Assembly (NCBI RefSeq): GCF_028583425.1
Contig: NC_072802.1
Coordinates: 15,819,926 to 15,883,925, forward strand
DNA length: 64,000 nucleotides
Direction of reading: 5' to 3'
From: Eublepharis macularius
Lineage: Eukaryota; Chordata; Lepidosauria; Squamata; Eublepharidae
Shown here: positions 1 through 10,904 of the stretch, one piece after another
Layout of the letters: each line of letters opens with the position of its first letter
How positions within the stretch are numbered: position 1 is the first letter of the stretch
Notes under the pieces: model-generated
Databases searched by the model: none
The model's input: only the letters and a program-made list of their open reading frames with translations
Told to the model about the DNA's origin: nothing
Position numbers and translations under genes: made by a program

Positions 1-1885
1 GTTATTTTACCTTACAATTCTTTGTGTTAATTGCATCGCATCAGCAACCTTATGAAGGACTGAGTGCAATTACACCATTTGATGTAATTTCAGTAATTGT
101 ACAAACCCATCCAAAACAAGCTTAAAAGACACAAACAAAATTACTCAGATTCAACACATGTAAAATATGCTAATAGTAATTAATTAAATGAAGAAATGCA
201 AGCAAAGGGGGATGGATTACCCTTACCAGTGGAATTATACATTTCCTAATTGCAACCGCGTATTTTTAGTGGCAAGCTATCTCTTTGGAATCTTTGGAGG
301 CTGCTAAAAGAAACAGCTTGAAGGTCAAAGCAACAATCAAACTGCAGATGCTACTTTTCTGTTTTCCAAGAAAAAAAAAGTTAAGTGCGATGGCTTGGAT
401 TCAAGGAAGAAATATGTGTGAAGGAGAGAGAACCATACATAGGCAGAGCTTTGTAGGGTAAACTTTGTGGTAAAGGATTGTGTAAATGGAAGAGTGTTGC
501 CTACGCAAGGTGGAATAAAAATAACATTCTGGGAAAATCCCAAATGAATTACTCTTGCATGTGGGAGTTGAATGAAATATAATTGGGGAAATTTGTGCTC
601 CGGATGTGCCACTTAAAACAAAGGTAAAAGGACTGGGGGTGGGAGGCATTTTAGACGTGTCTTACAGTACAATACGGCACCAAAGGTCATTTAATCAATG
701 CAAACTGAGTTCTTTCTCTTCCTACCCAAAGGAGCTGCTGTTTGGCCAATGAAGGAAAACATGGGAGCCATCGCTCCACAAGGGGGAGATAATAATTTTA
801 AATGTTCATTGCAAAAGTCACATGGGAAGAAAAGGCTAAATGCCTCTCTCCAACACCACAAACCCAGTCCTAAGTCTCTTCACTCATCCAGCACCTGATA
901 CTTGTTCCTTTTTATTAAAAGATCCTGTCCATGAACCACCTCTCATTTCCCCCTTGAAATTTGCAAATAATGTTACCTGCTTTGGTGATTCGAGTGGTAA
1001 CATCGTATGAGACTAGAAAGCTGGCATTTAGCTGTCTGATTTTGTTTGAGGTTTGATGTTGTGGTTCAGGTATGATGATGTGAGATTTCTGTACGGAACA
1101 AAGAAGTAAGACGTTAGTTCTGAGACTTTTGTCAGGGTTGGAGCTTGCCTGGAGTAAGAAGGAGACTTCACAATTAACAAAGACTGGAAACAATTCACTT
1201 TGCAGAACCTGGGGACAGTTTTCAATTTCTCCTGAGCGCTTATAATCAGAATTCCATTCATCCATGTGTGAAAATGGCACTTGTGTCACAGCAATGGAAT
1301 GAGGCATCAGATCATAACTGTGTAATGACAGGAGGCCTCCATGTTTAGTGATTTGCAGAGAGAGGTGAGCATCTCCCATTTCAATTCAGAGGAGTCCCAG
1401 CAATTACAGACTGCAGTACTCTGCCCACATGAAAATCAGTTCAGAATTTATCCTTACATCCATAAGCTGTGGAGTTTATAGAATATTGGGAAACTTCCAG
1501 GTAGCACAGTACAAAGGGCAGTATAGCTGCATTTGAAGATGCGGCCAGTTGGGTATAGGACCTTGTGCCGCTCTGGAACAGCTTAAAGATGCAGGACATA
1601 GAGATGGGCTTTGATTCAATCTTAAGCAGATTTCCCCTAATGTCAGGGGATTTTCTGCTTGCTTTTACCTCCTCTACTCTCATGAGCTTTGCCAATAGCT
1701 GCTTGTCAGTGCTGGGTATCCTCCAGAACAGATAAATCAGACTAAGTATATTCTTTCCACATTTTCATCAATGAAAATAAGGTAATGTACCCATAAATCC
1801 ATTCAAGAGTCATCTCCGAGCCCCTTCTCCCTCTCTGTGACTCTGACATTTGTCCAAAGGAGAATTTTGGAATTCATATTGGAAG
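1..1885. other. Unassigned non-coding DNA
   Basis: I see no gene or recognisable repeat. Open frames here are short, lack domain-like composition and are not flanked by convincing splice signals. It is probably intronic or intergenic unique sequence. Confidence 0.5.
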
Positions 1886-2040
1886 AGGGGGCACGGCTTA
1901 GAGACAGAGCACAAGCTTTGTAAACAGAAGGTCTAGTTCCAGTTCTTGACATCTTCTGTTCTCAAGTAGCAATGCTGGGAAGGAACTTTCTTGGCTAGGG
2001 AACTGTTAACATGCAGGACAAAGAATAATGAGCTAGAGAA
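1886..2040 (+). repeat. Degraded tRNA-derived SINE
   Basis: The stretch resembles the common reptilian tRNA-headed SINE. A decayed A-box region (about 1890-1915) and a B-box-like 'ggtctagttccagttc' are followed by a body matching in reverse the SINE seen on the minus strand near 20.7 kb. Heavy divergence makes it an old copy. Confidence 0.4.
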
Positions 2041-2164
2041 ACCAATAGTCCCAAATAGCTGCTACTTTACACAATGTGGAACTCACTGTCACATGATATG
2101 ATGATGGCCACAAATGTTTTTAGAAAGGAGATTCAATTAATTCATGGATGAAAGATATATCAAT

Positions 2165-3017
2165 GTGTTATGTGCCATCAAGTCACCTCTGACTTATGGA
2201 GACCCTATGAATGAAAGACCTCCAAAATGTCCTATCATTAGCAGACTTGCTCGGACCCTGCAAACTGGAGGATGTGGCTTCTTTTATTGAGTCAAGCCAT
2301 CTCATTTTAGGTCTTCCTCTTTTCCTACTGCCTTCCACTTTTCCTAGCATTATTGACTTTTCCAGAGAGTCTTGTCTTCTCATGATGTGACCAAAGTGTG
2401 AGAGCCTCTGTTTTGTCATCGTAGCTTCTAGGGAGAACTCAGGCTTGATTTGATCTAGTACACACTAATTTGTCTTTTTGGCTGTCCATAGTATCGCAAA
2501 ACTCTCCTCCAGCACCACATTTCAAATTAATTAATTTTCTTCCTGTCAGCTTTCTTCATCACTCAACTTTCACATCCATATGTAGTAATGGGGAATACCA
2601 TAGTATGAATTATATTGATCTTGGTTCCCAGAAAGATATCTTTATCTTTAAGGATCTTATCGAGCTCCCCCACAGCTGCTCTTCCAAGTCTCAATCTTCT
2701 TCTGATTTCTTCATTGCAGTCTCCCTTTCCGTTGATAATTGAGCCAAGGAATAGAAAATGTTGAACAATTTCAGTTTCCTCATTGTCAACTTTAAAACTG
2801 TGTAATTCCTCAGTAGTCATTACTTTTGTCTTCTTGATGTTCAGCTGTAATCCTGTTTTGGCACTTTCTCTTCATTAGTAGTAATTTCAAGTCTTCACTC
2901 TTTTCTGCCAGTAACATAGTATCCTCTGCATATCTCAAATTGTGAATGTTCCTTCCACCAATTTTCACTCCACCTTCTTCTAATCCAGTTTTCCTTATGA
3001 TATACTCTGCACAGAGC
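2165..3017 (-). mobile_element. BovB/RTE LINE 3' fragment
   Basis: Minus-strand frames give the C-terminal end of an RTE-BovB ORF2: 'FLGSIINGKGDCNEEIRRR' (within 2563-2820) and 'GHIMRRQDSLEKSIMLGK' with 'RKRGRPKMRWLD' (within 2183-2419). These are characteristic BovB reverse-transcriptase tail motifs. The frames are broken by shifts and stops. The 3' end contains the tail that squamate 5S SINEs share. A 9-bp duplication 'tatatcaat' (2156-2164, 3018-3026) flanks it, so this is a 5'-truncated insertion of about 853 bp. BovB is known for horizontal spread among vertebrates; this copy says nothing about its own route. Confidence 0.8.
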
Positions 3018-3084
3018 TATATCAATAGCTTTTAGCTATAATCGATAAATGGGGCCTCCAAAGGCCATGTACCTCTGAGTGCGA

Positions 3085-3232
3085 GTGATTCCACACACGT
3101 TGGATAATGCACTTCCAATCCTCTTTGTAGATCATTTGGAACAGATTTTTTTGTGTGCGGAACAAAAAATCCACCTCAAACGATTGATAAAGTGCATTGA
3201 AAGTGCATTATCCAACGTGTGTGGAATCAGCC
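3085..3232. mobile_element. Palindromic MITE, Harbinger-like family A
   Basis: A 28-bp perfect inverted repeat (3087-3114 against 3201-3228) opens with GATTCCACACACG, and the interior is palindromic throughout. A sibling at 9206-9355 has the same interior. The terminus resembles GGYCGATTCCACAC, shared with the Harbinger at 54.5-63.3 kb. Its own target duplication is not clear. It codes for nothing. Confidence 0.65.
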
Positions 3233-3410
3233 CACCATTGATAGGGTAGTAAGAAGAGGTAACAAGAAGGTTTGGGCACTGCAGCCTGGGGCATCTAGTT
3301 GGTCACTGTGTGAAACAGGATGCAGGACTCACTGGACTACTGGACTCATCCAGTAGGAATCTGATATGTTTTGATGGTCTGACTTAGTATAAGACAACTT
3401 CAGCTGTTCG

Positions 3411-4577
3411 AATGTTTGAAAAGGGGTTCTTCATTTTACCTGCCCTCATAAGCCTGATGAAGGCAGATGGAGTTCATTGTTGCTGCCTGGAATGGCATCT
3501 GCATTCATGAACTAGTACTACTATATTTAGCAAACAATTACATTTCCCCCCCTGCACAAGCAATGTGAAACTGAGACCGCTTTCTCAATGGACATAATGA
3601 TGTTCATTTCTATCGGCTGGGTTACTGAGCCATTAAAACTGTATACGATCAGTTGGTTCCTTCAAAACGAGAGAAATAATTAGCAAGATGTCTATGAAAC
3701 CTTAGCGTTGGCTGTTAAACTTAACTCAGACCTTCAACTCCAGATATTTTCTTAATGAGTTTGGAATTAAAAGTAATGAACCCATCTAAAAGATTCACCT
3801 CTAGTAGCAACTGCTTTTCAGTTCTTTAAATGGCTTGATTGTCAGATTTTGTACGTTCATTTTTTTCCAGTATACTCCCACCTGCTTCTCAAATTTTTCA
3901 TGCAAGGAAGGGATTGATTGTATGGAAATCTTAAGATGAAAAAGGGGGTTATTAATCTAAATGTCAGATTTTACAAGTTAAAGAGCAGGTTTGACCTGTG
4001 CATTATTATTACAGTTGTATGACATTTACCCTAAGCCAGGACAAAAGCTGAACTTCTCCTCTGTAAAGCTTAGGCAAATAAATCTTAGGCATCTTCGTTA
4101 GAAAAATGAGGAGAAATCCAATTAATCTTTAAGTATAGGGAATTATAGACTAATATTGAGGGAACAGAGTGAATGTGTTATTTCTGCCAGTCTGAGATCA
4201 TTTAAGAGAGAAGGTCCTTGTTCTTCCATAAGTAACATATATTATAACAACAAGACACATACCTCCTGGACATTCACTACACATAAATAAGGTCACAAAA
4301 GGGGAGGAATGGAGGGGGGGGGATCCGTGGGAGAGGGGACTGGCAAGGGACGGCTGGTGTGCTGCTATAAATTCAGTGTTTCCTTTACTGAAGAAGAGGA
4401 AAAGGAGGTGTGCCGTCAGATCCTTGGAGGAAAGCTGCAAAGAAAGGTGAGGAATGAAAAGGGGGGGGATATGGTTGGTGCCCTCAGAGAGAGCTGAAGA
4501 GCAGTTTGTTTAATCTATCAGCAAGTTATGCGATTTGCTTTTGTATGGTCTGAGAATAATGTCAAGAGGAAACTTCT
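3411..4577. other. Unassigned non-coding DNA
   Basis: AT-rich unique-looking sequence with no supported gene. Around 4300-4490 there are short G-rich runs and open frames without recognisable domains. Confidence 0.5.
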
Positions 4578-4580
4578 GAG

Positions 4581-4688
4581 GGTCAATCCACATGAGAGAA
4601 AATACACTTGAATTATAGACGAATTATACTCAAATACACTCGAATTACCCGTGTCATTCGAGTGTATTTTGTCTCGTGTGGTGAGACC
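4581..4688. mobile_element. Short palindromic MITE
   Basis: About 108 bp. GGTCAATCCACATGAG at the left pairs with the right end (GGTCTCACCACACGAG when complemented), and 'aatacactcgaat'-type arms pair in the middle. The flanking triplets are GAG and CAG, so a 3-bp duplication is possible but imperfect. The termini recall the Harbinger termini at 54532. Confidence 0.45.
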
Positions 4689-4743
4689 CAGAGCCAACCC
4701 AGGCTCTCGGCAATCTTGAGTAAACTTTGACAGGGGTCTGGAG

Positions 4744-5416
4744 TAGAGGTGGGCACGATCCCAAAAAAATTAACGATCCAGCTGATCGTGGATCAGCGCC
4801 AGCGACGATCCCGAATTAACGATCCACACCGATCATCTCCCGTGCCTGATCCGTGGATCGTGGAGGCCAAAGCAGGGCGTGCTGCTATTCCCAGCTATGC
4901 GGGAAGGTGGGTGGTGGCAGCAGCCGCCAGGCATGGCAGGCATGGGGAAACGGCGACAAGCCGCCTCGCCTCAGGGGGCGGGGGGGTCTGGCCGCTCGTC
5001 TGTGTTTGGCCATCAGAGCTGCCCATCAGGGTTTGCAGGGATGAGATTGGAGTGCCCATGGCTACACAACACCCCCTTCCCCCTCCCTCCCCTGGGTGTC
5101 TTCTTCCAACTGGTGACTGCTTTGCTGCTCCATGGTTGGAAGGAAGCCCTGCTGATCAAGGAAAGCTTGGCTTCCATTCGGGTTTCCAGGGCGACAGAAG
5201 GAGGGCAAACACAGCTCAGGCATTCCCCTGGCTCCATTGCCAGAGGAATAGATTGCTGGTGCCTGAGTGTCTGGCTTCCCGATCCAAGCCCGATCACCCC
5301 GATCCGGGCCCCTCCCAATCGCTGGCTGTGGATGATCATGATCCGCCGGTTCACGATCGCGCGATCACCATTATCGTGGGTTTTTTCGATTGTAATGTGG
5401 ATCGTGCCCATCTCTA
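4744..5416. mobile_element. Non-autonomous hAT-like element, GATC-array ends
   Basis: The element is 673 bp, starts TAGAGGTGGGCACGATC and ends with the complement (GATCGTGCCCATCTCTA). An exact 8-bp duplication GTCTGGAG lies at 4736-4743 and 5417-5424, the length expected of the hAT superfamily. About nine GATC words occur within some 125 bp of each end. Open frames inside have no domain and run through the repeats on both strands, so I treat them as chance. A relative lies at 33757-34428. Confidence 0.8.
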
Positions 5417-6076
5417 GTCTGGAGTGGTCATAGTTTTGAACATTCCGTTATATGTCACCATGATCATTCCTTCCCTTTCTTGTCCCATAGATTAGGTTCA
5501 TGCTGCCCTTAATTCCTCTTCTCCTGAATGTTTTAGGAATGTAGTAGTATTTCTAAAACTCTTAGCATCCTAAATGTCACCTCTTCATCCATCTGACCAA
5601 AATGCATGGAGAAAGCAGATACTCAATATCAAAACTTCCTAGCATACAAGTAGCTACACTGCTGAGACGTGTTGGAGGCAGTGGCTGGCTGGGCTTTGGA
5701 GTACCTTCAGCTCCTGGTTCTGGGGGACTTCCATGTCCATGTTGATGATGATGCCTCCTTACAGGTTGTGGTCTTAGTGTCATCCATGGTGGCACCGGGA
5801 CTCTCTTAATTTGTGTCAGCTCCCACACATCAAGCAGGCCACACCCTAGATTTGATCTTTGGGAAGGGGATAAATGTGAACCTGGATGTGATTGAGGCTG
5901 TGCCATGGTCAGACCTCTTCATCCTGAAGGCTTCTTTAGGTATCCCACCCACCCTCTGCATAGGAAGCAAATATATTTATGCTTGCCTGCAGAGACTAAT
6001 CCAATTGGTTTCCAGAAGGCTCTGCAGGATCCAATGCCCCCAGTTGTTCAACATGCTGGTAAAGGACTGGTACACC

Positions 6077-6395
6077 CAGGGCTTTTTTTCAGCGGGAACA
6101 CAATGGAACAAAGTTCCGGCACCTGTTAAAAATGGTCACATGGCTGGTGGCCCCGCCCCCTGATCTCCAGACAGAGGGGAGTTGAGATTGCCCTCCGTGC
6201 TGCCAAGCAGTGCGGAGGGCAATCTCAACTCCCCTCTGTCTGGAGATCAGGGGGCGGGGCCACCAGCCATGTGACCATTTTCGGCTAGGGCAATTTAAAC
6301 TTTAAAAAAACTCCCCCTTTGTTCCAGCAGACCTAAAGTGATGTCATTGTGTGGTCTTGAGTTCCACCACCTCTTTTCCCAGAAAAAAAGCCCTG
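6077..6395. mobile_element. hAT MITE, CAGGGCT family, full copy
   Basis: The 319-bp element starts CAGGGCTTTTTTTCAGC and ends with CAGAAAAAAAGCCCTG. The 8-bp flanks GGTACACC (6069-6076) and GGTATACC (6396-6403) differ at one base. The centre is a long near-perfect palindrome around 'agattgccctccg'. Relatives: 15105-15269, 20336-20648, 30498-30633 and 63684-63960. It has no coding capacity. Confidence 0.85.
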
Positions 6396-7027
6396 GGTAT
6401 ACCCGTCTCTCTGAGGCCATTGACAAAATGGCTCTCTGTCCCCCTCTTCACCCCCATGCCCGGTTAGGTCCTTGGTATACTGAGGAACTGTGAGGGATAA
6501 AATGGGAGCAGAGATGGCGAGAGTGAATGTGGAATCAGGTTTGCCACAAAGTGACATGAACGTCTTATAGGATGTTTATGAAGGCCTATGAGGTGGCAGT
6601 GAAGACCACTAAAACGAGTTCTACTTGGTTTCCATTGCATCTGCAAGCTCTCACCTGGCTCAGTTGTTTAGAATAATTAGATCATTAACATCCCTTTCAC
6701 AGGGAACTCAGAAACATATTAACTTGATGATTAGCTGTGTGGCTTTTGGTAGCTATTTCGCAAACAAAGTCCTGTCTCTCTGCTGTGAACTGCTGGACAC
6801 AATTGTTACAGTATGTGAACTGGAAGCCCCTTGGCTGTCTTCAGGTCCAGTATTGGACCAGTTCAATCAACCCTCCTGGGATGAGGTGGACAAGATCCTG
6901 TGCGCTGTGAAGCCCACCACTTGCCCTTGGACTTGTGCCCATCATTGCTGGTGAAAACTGGTGGAGACAGTATACAGGTTCCCCTGGCTGATATCATCAA
7001 CTTGTCCCTGTGTTCTGGGACCTTCTC

Positions 7028-8212
7028 TTTTTTTAAAAAAAAAAAGTTTTTTATTAAGTGAGTACATATTACAAATAACATTTTTATTTAATACCTAAAT
7101 ATCAATTTTCCTCACCCTTTCCCTTCCCCCCATTTTTCTCGGACTTCCAACAGCTTTCCAACCCTTATCTTATTATATTCCTTACTTATCTGTTCCATTT
7201 ATATATTATTGTCCCATATTTCCCTAGTAAACTAAATTATATCTATTAAATTTATATCTATTCAAAACTTATGCTTAACAATGATTAAAACTTCGCTTTA
7301 AATGGTAAAAAAATCCCTATCTCCAATATTTCCCCCCATTAGTAACTATCAAATTGCCATAATTTCCCCTTCGCATCCCATTTTTTCTACAAATACTCCT
7401 TCAGTCTCCCCCAGTCCTTAAAAAATTCTTCAGAGTTCTGGTCTCTCAGCCTTCTTGTCATCTTGTCCATTTCTGCCATGTACAGCAACTTTTGTATCCA
7501 GTCTTCGATAGATGGTATTTCTTGCACTTTCCATTTCTGCGCATATAGTATTCTTGCCGCTGTTGTCATATAAAATAGCAATGTCCTGTATTGCATAGGA
7601 ACATCTTCCATATTTAAGTTCAGTAGTAGGAGTTCTGGGTTCTTTATTACTGAAATCTGTAAAATCTCATTTATCATTTCTAAAATATCTCCCCAGTACT
7701 TCCTAGCTACCTCACAAGTCCACCACATATGATACAATGATCCTTCATGCCTTTTACATTTCCAACATTTATCAGACATTTTAGCATTTCCATAAGCTAT
7801 TTTTTTTGGCGCCAAATACCATCTATACATCATCTTAAACACATTTTCTTTAATACTGGTACAAGTTGAAATCTTCATTGTATTTTTCCACAGGTACTCC
7901 CATGACTCCATGGTTATATCTCTTTGACAGTTTATAGCCCACTTCATCATCTGGACTTTGACAGTTTCATCCTCTGTATGCCACTTCAAAAGAATTTTAT
8001 AAATTTTTGAAATTTTCTTCTTACTTTCTTGCAATATAGCTTCTTCCAGTTCCGAATCCTTCCATTTAATTCCCCCTTTTGAGCGATCCGAGTTATATAA
8101 GTCCTTTATTTGCCTATATTGAAACCATCCATAACATGAATCTAACTCTTCTTCTGTTTTAATTCTTATCATATTTTGTTCCTGAATGAGAATCTTTTTA
8201 TAGGACAGACAT
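7028..8212 (-). mobile_element. 5'-truncated L1 insertion
   Basis: A minus-strand L1 3' end inserted in the L2 LINE. The 19-bp duplication TGTGTTCTGGGACCTTCTC occurs at 7009-7027 and 8213-8231. The 3' end faces left with a T/A-rich run at 7028-7045. It contains only the end of ORF2 and the 3' UTR, about 1.18 kb of an L1 that is near 5.9 kb in the copy at 24.4-30.3 kb. Confidence 0.9.
7387..8172 (-). pseudogene. L1 ORF2 C-terminal remnant
   Basis: This 261-codon minus-strand frame is the C-terminal end of an L1 ORF2 protein. It aligns residue for residue with the end of the L1 at 29.1-30.0 kb ('GWFQYRQIKDLY', 'KCWKCKRHEGSLYHMWWTC', 'SIEDWIQKLLYMAEMDKM'). The KCWKC...H...WWTC cluster is the cysteine-rich region typical of L1 ORF2 C-termini. 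The frame stays open to the truncation point, so the insertion is fairly young, but without endonuclease and reverse transcriptase it is non-functional. Confidence 0.85.
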
Positions 8213-8236
8213 TGTGTTCTGGGACCTTCTCAAGAG

Positions 8237-8640
8237 TGATGTATTGTCGAAGGCTTTGTCGGGTGTGGGTGTTTTGTTAGCCTGGTGTTTTTCAGAACTG
8301 GAAACCATGCTCTGTTCATTCTTAATGACAATAGCCCTGCAGAGAAGATTAGCACATCAAGCACCAATCCATATGCAAAAGAACCTCCTCAGGATACAGT
8401 GAAGCCTCCCGCCATTAGCATTCCACACCCTGAGAAACTCTTACAGGATGACTCAGCTCAACCCCACCCCTCCTGAGTAGATATAAATGACCTGCCACAT
8501 CTTTTCCACACTGTGACACTGAGAGATCTCTATCTTTTGGTGCTACACCTCTGAAGATGCCAGCCACAGCTGCTGGCGAAACATCAGGAACTACAATGCC
8601 AAGACCACGGCAATACAGCCCGGAAAACCCACAACAACCT
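8237..8640 (+). mobile_element. Penelope-like (hammerhead-bearing) repeat, copy 1
   Basis: A 404-bp insertion in the L2 LINE flanked by 'ttctcaagagt' (8226-8236 and 8641-8651). It ends in ACAGCCCGGAAAACCCACA followed by 'acaacc', and contains a hammerhead-like core. The same sequence occurs inverted at 9081-9660. Repeats of this type with hammerhead motifs are known from Penelope-like retroelements; assignment here is by recognition, and no reverse transcriptase is present. Confidence 0.6.
8548..8588 (+). ncRNA. Hammerhead ribozyme-like motif, type 1
   Basis: In order: CCT, CTGAAGA (the CUGANGA box, 8551-8557), stem II strands GCCAGC (8559-8564) and GCTGGC, GAAA (8578-8581), CATC, then AGG pairing with the first CCT as stem I. 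One extra base sits between the CUGANGA box and stem II. Stem III would be the minimal two-base type used by dimerising hammerheads, with a C-A mismatch here, so this copy may be weak or dead. Confidence 0.5.
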
Positions 8641-9134
8641 TCTCAAGAGTTTTGAAAGAGGCAGTGTGAATCCTGTCTTGAAGAGACCATCTTTGGATCC
8701 TGCCGATTATGCTAATTACTTTGGATCATACTGACCATGCTTCCGCCCTGGCCATGGAAGAGAGTCGGCATTAGTCACCCTTACAGATGACCTCCATCGG
8801 CATCTAGATTGGGGTGGGTTGGCGCTGCTGTTGCTATTAGATTTATCGGCAGTGTCTGACATGGTCGATCATGATCATGATCTTCTGACTCACTGATGTG
8901 AGGATATGTGGGATAGCCTCCCCATATGTACCCAGAGGATGCTTCATTCAACGAATAAACAAGTGTTAGTGGTCCCTGGCCCAAGGGAGGCCCGCCTGGC
9001 CTCGACCAGAGCCAGGGCCTTTTTGGTCCTGGCACCAACCTCGACCTGGTGGAACTCTCTGTCTGAGGAAACCAGGACCCGATGGTTGTTGTGGGTTTTC
9101 CGGGCTGTATCGCCATGGTCTTGGCATTGTAGTT

Positions 9135-9175
9135 CCTGACATTTCGGCAGCAGCTGTGGCTGGCATCTTCAGAGG
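9135..9175 (-). ncRNA. Hammerhead ribozyme-like motif, type 1
   Basis: On the minus strand: CCT, CTGAAGA (9172-9166), a stem II of GCCAGC against GCTGCC with one mismatch, GAAA (9145-9142), TGTC, AGG. Stem I (CCU with AGG) is intact. The extra base before stem II seen in the first copy is present here too. Confidence 0.5.
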
Positions 9176-9205
9176 TGTAGCACCAAAAGACAGAGATCTC
9201 TCAGT

Positions 9206-9355
9206 GGCTGATTCTACACACATTGGATAATGCACTTTCAATGCACTTTATCAATCGTTTGAGGTGGATTTTTTGTTCTGCACACAAAAAAATCCATTCC
9301 AAATGATCTATAAAGAGGATTGGAAGTGTATTATCCAACATGTGCAGAATCACTA
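9206..9355. mobile_element. Palindromic MITE, Harbinger-like family A, with empty site
   Basis: A 150-bp sibling of the MITE at 3085-3232. It begins GGCTGATTCTACACACATTG and ends with a matching inverted arm. Inside the Penelope-like repeat, the undisturbed sequence in copy 1 (complement of 8505-8530) reads 'ctctcagtgtcacag', which defines the empty site and gives a 3-bp duplication AGT (9203-9205, 9356-9358). Three bases fit the PIF/Harbinger superfamily. Confidence 0.7.
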
Positions 9356-9999
9356 AGTGTCACAGTGTGGAGAAGATGTTGGCAGGTAATTTATATCTGC
9401 TCAGGAAAGTGGGTTTGGGCTGAGTCATCCTGTAGGAGTTTCCCAGGGTGTGGAATGCTAATGGAGGGAGGTGTCACTGTATCCTGAGGAGGTTCTTTTG
9501 CATATGGATTGGTGCTTGATATGCTAATCTTCTCTGCAGGGCTATTGTGGGATGTGGAGTATTTTGTTAGCTTGGTGTTTTGCAGGGCTGGAAGCCATGC
9601 TCTATTCATTCTTAAAGTCTCTTCTTTCCTATTTAAATTGTGTTTATGCTTATGAATTTCAAACCAGGACCCAGAGGGATTTATTATCTTTCTGCCAGGC
9701 CTGTAAGACAGAGATGTTCTGCCAGGTATATGGTGGAGGCTAGGTTGGGCCCCCACTGGCCACACTAAAGATCTGTCCACCACCCGACATGTGAGCCAGG
9801 GCTTGAGAAGCAGTATTTTATTGTCGCCATCTGAAGAGAAGCTGTATTATATAAAGTTGTTTTAATGTTATTTGTATACTGTTTTATCTGTTTTTAACTG
9901 TATTTATTTAAATTGAAAAGTTGTACTCTGCCATGAGCATGCCTGGCGGGGAGTTCGGACTAAAAATCTAATCTAATAAATAAATAAATAGCCTTGCAG

Positions 10000-10800
10000 T
10001 GGCTAGTTTTGTTTCTCCACAGATTGGGGAGCAGATATCACTGGCGACTGGGAAGTAGATGTCACTGTGTTACCCTCTGGTATGCGGCATCCCTCAGGGG
10101 GCGATTCTTTCCCCAATGTTGTTTAACATCTACATGTGCCCCTTCGCTTAAGTTATCTGGAGTTGTGGGTTGGGTTGTCACCAATATGCTGATGACACCC
10201 AGCTATATCTGTTGATGGACAGCTGACCGGACATTGCGCCAGAGGCCCTGGCCAAGGGTTTGGATGCCATGGCTGCATGGTTGAAACAGAGTCGACTGAA
10301 ATTAAATCCTGCGAACACAGAGGTCCTGTACCTCAGTCAAGGGATGAGGGGGTGGGGATCCAGCCCCCACTCCTTGAGGCAGTACTATCAAGAACTTCGC
10401 CAATGGTGAGGAGCTTAGACGTGATCCTGGATGCCACACTTTCCATGGAGGCCCACATCTCATCTCTTTCAGGCCAGGCAGCTTGCACCCTACCTCTCCT
10501 CCCATGATCTAGCTACAGTGTTCCATGCAATAGTCACCTCTGGGCTGGATTACTGTAACTCACTCTATGCAGGGCTGCCCTTGGACCTGACCCAGAGATT
10601 GCAACTGGTCCAGAATGCAGCAGCAAGTGTCTTTATAGGGACACCGCTTTGAACACATATCCACCCAGTGCTGTATCAGCAGCACTGGCTTCCAGTTGAG
10701 TTCTGGGTCACTTCAAGGTATTGGTCTTGACCTTCAAAGCCCTTAATGGACTGGGACCAACATACCCACTGCGGGACTGGGATTCCTACCCCAGGCCCTG
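10000..10800 (+). pseudogene. L2-clade reverse transcriptase fragment
   Basis: Plus-strand frames show an L2-type palm domain: 'GIPQGAILSPMLFNIYM' near 10085-10135, the catalytic 'YADDTQLYL' near 10186-10212, then 'LDAMAAWLKQSRLKLNP' and 'LDYCNSLYAGLPLDLTQRLQ' near 10550-10605 with 'LVQNAAASVF'. Several shifts and stops break it. It follows directly on the A-rich tail of the L2 copy at 5.7-10.0 kb, so it is a separate, 5'-truncated insertion. The YADD centre is intact, but the protein cannot be made. Confidence 0.8.
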
Positions 10801-10904
10801 GTGCTCCTGCCGCTGCTCAATAGAGTAGCTGGAGCAAAACGGAGGGGTATGTGTGTTGGATTTGCATCAATGGCACAATGTCACTTCTGGCACAAACTCA
10901 GGAG

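Larger units (their letters stand above)
2065..3410 (+). repeat. CR1-like LINE 3' region, interrupted
   Basis: Three pieces, 2065-2164, 3018-3084 and 3233-3410, read in order as one CR1-type 3' region (a 'tggaactcactg' part, then a 'ggggcatctagttggtcactg' part). They are separated by the BovB insertion and a palindromic MITE. The join across BovB is supported by the duplicated 'tatatcaat'. Non-coding and decayed. Confidence 0.5.
9081..9660 (-). mobile_element. Penelope-like (hammerhead-bearing) repeat, copy 2
   Basis: Inverted relative of the repeat at 8237-8640, inserted in the C-terminal part of the L2 LINE. The 12-bp duplication AAACCAGGACCC is at 9069-9080 and 9661-9672. Removing it rejoins the L2 sequence in order. 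It is itself interrupted by the MITE at 9206-9355. Confidence 0.65.
5660..9990 (+). mobile_element. Decayed L2-clade LINE, multiply interrupted
   Basis: Plus-strand pieces follow an L2-type ORF2 in order: an endonuclease part ('LLVLGDFHVHVD' near 5690-5740, 'HTLDLIFGKG' near 5830), a reverse-transcriptase part ('NPVLKRPSLDPADYANY' near 8670-8720, 'LLLLDLSAVSDM' near 8830), a C-terminal part ('RARAFLVLAP', 'NSLSEETR', near 9020-9070) and a tail of TAAATAAATAAA near 9980. Frames are broken and internal parts deleted. Five younger insertions sit in it: a hAT MITE, an L1, two Penelope-like repeats and a MITE nested in the second. All but the nested one can be excised by eye using their duplications. 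Confidence 0.7.

Noticed and set aside
915-1379. 154-codon minus-strand open frame
   Set aside because: No domain, no splice context, and a second minus-strand frame overlaps it; likely chance.
4749-5417. 222-codon open frame and overlapping frames on both strands
   Set aside because: It spans the hAT element from end to end, including its GATC arrays and inverted termini; no transposase motif is present.
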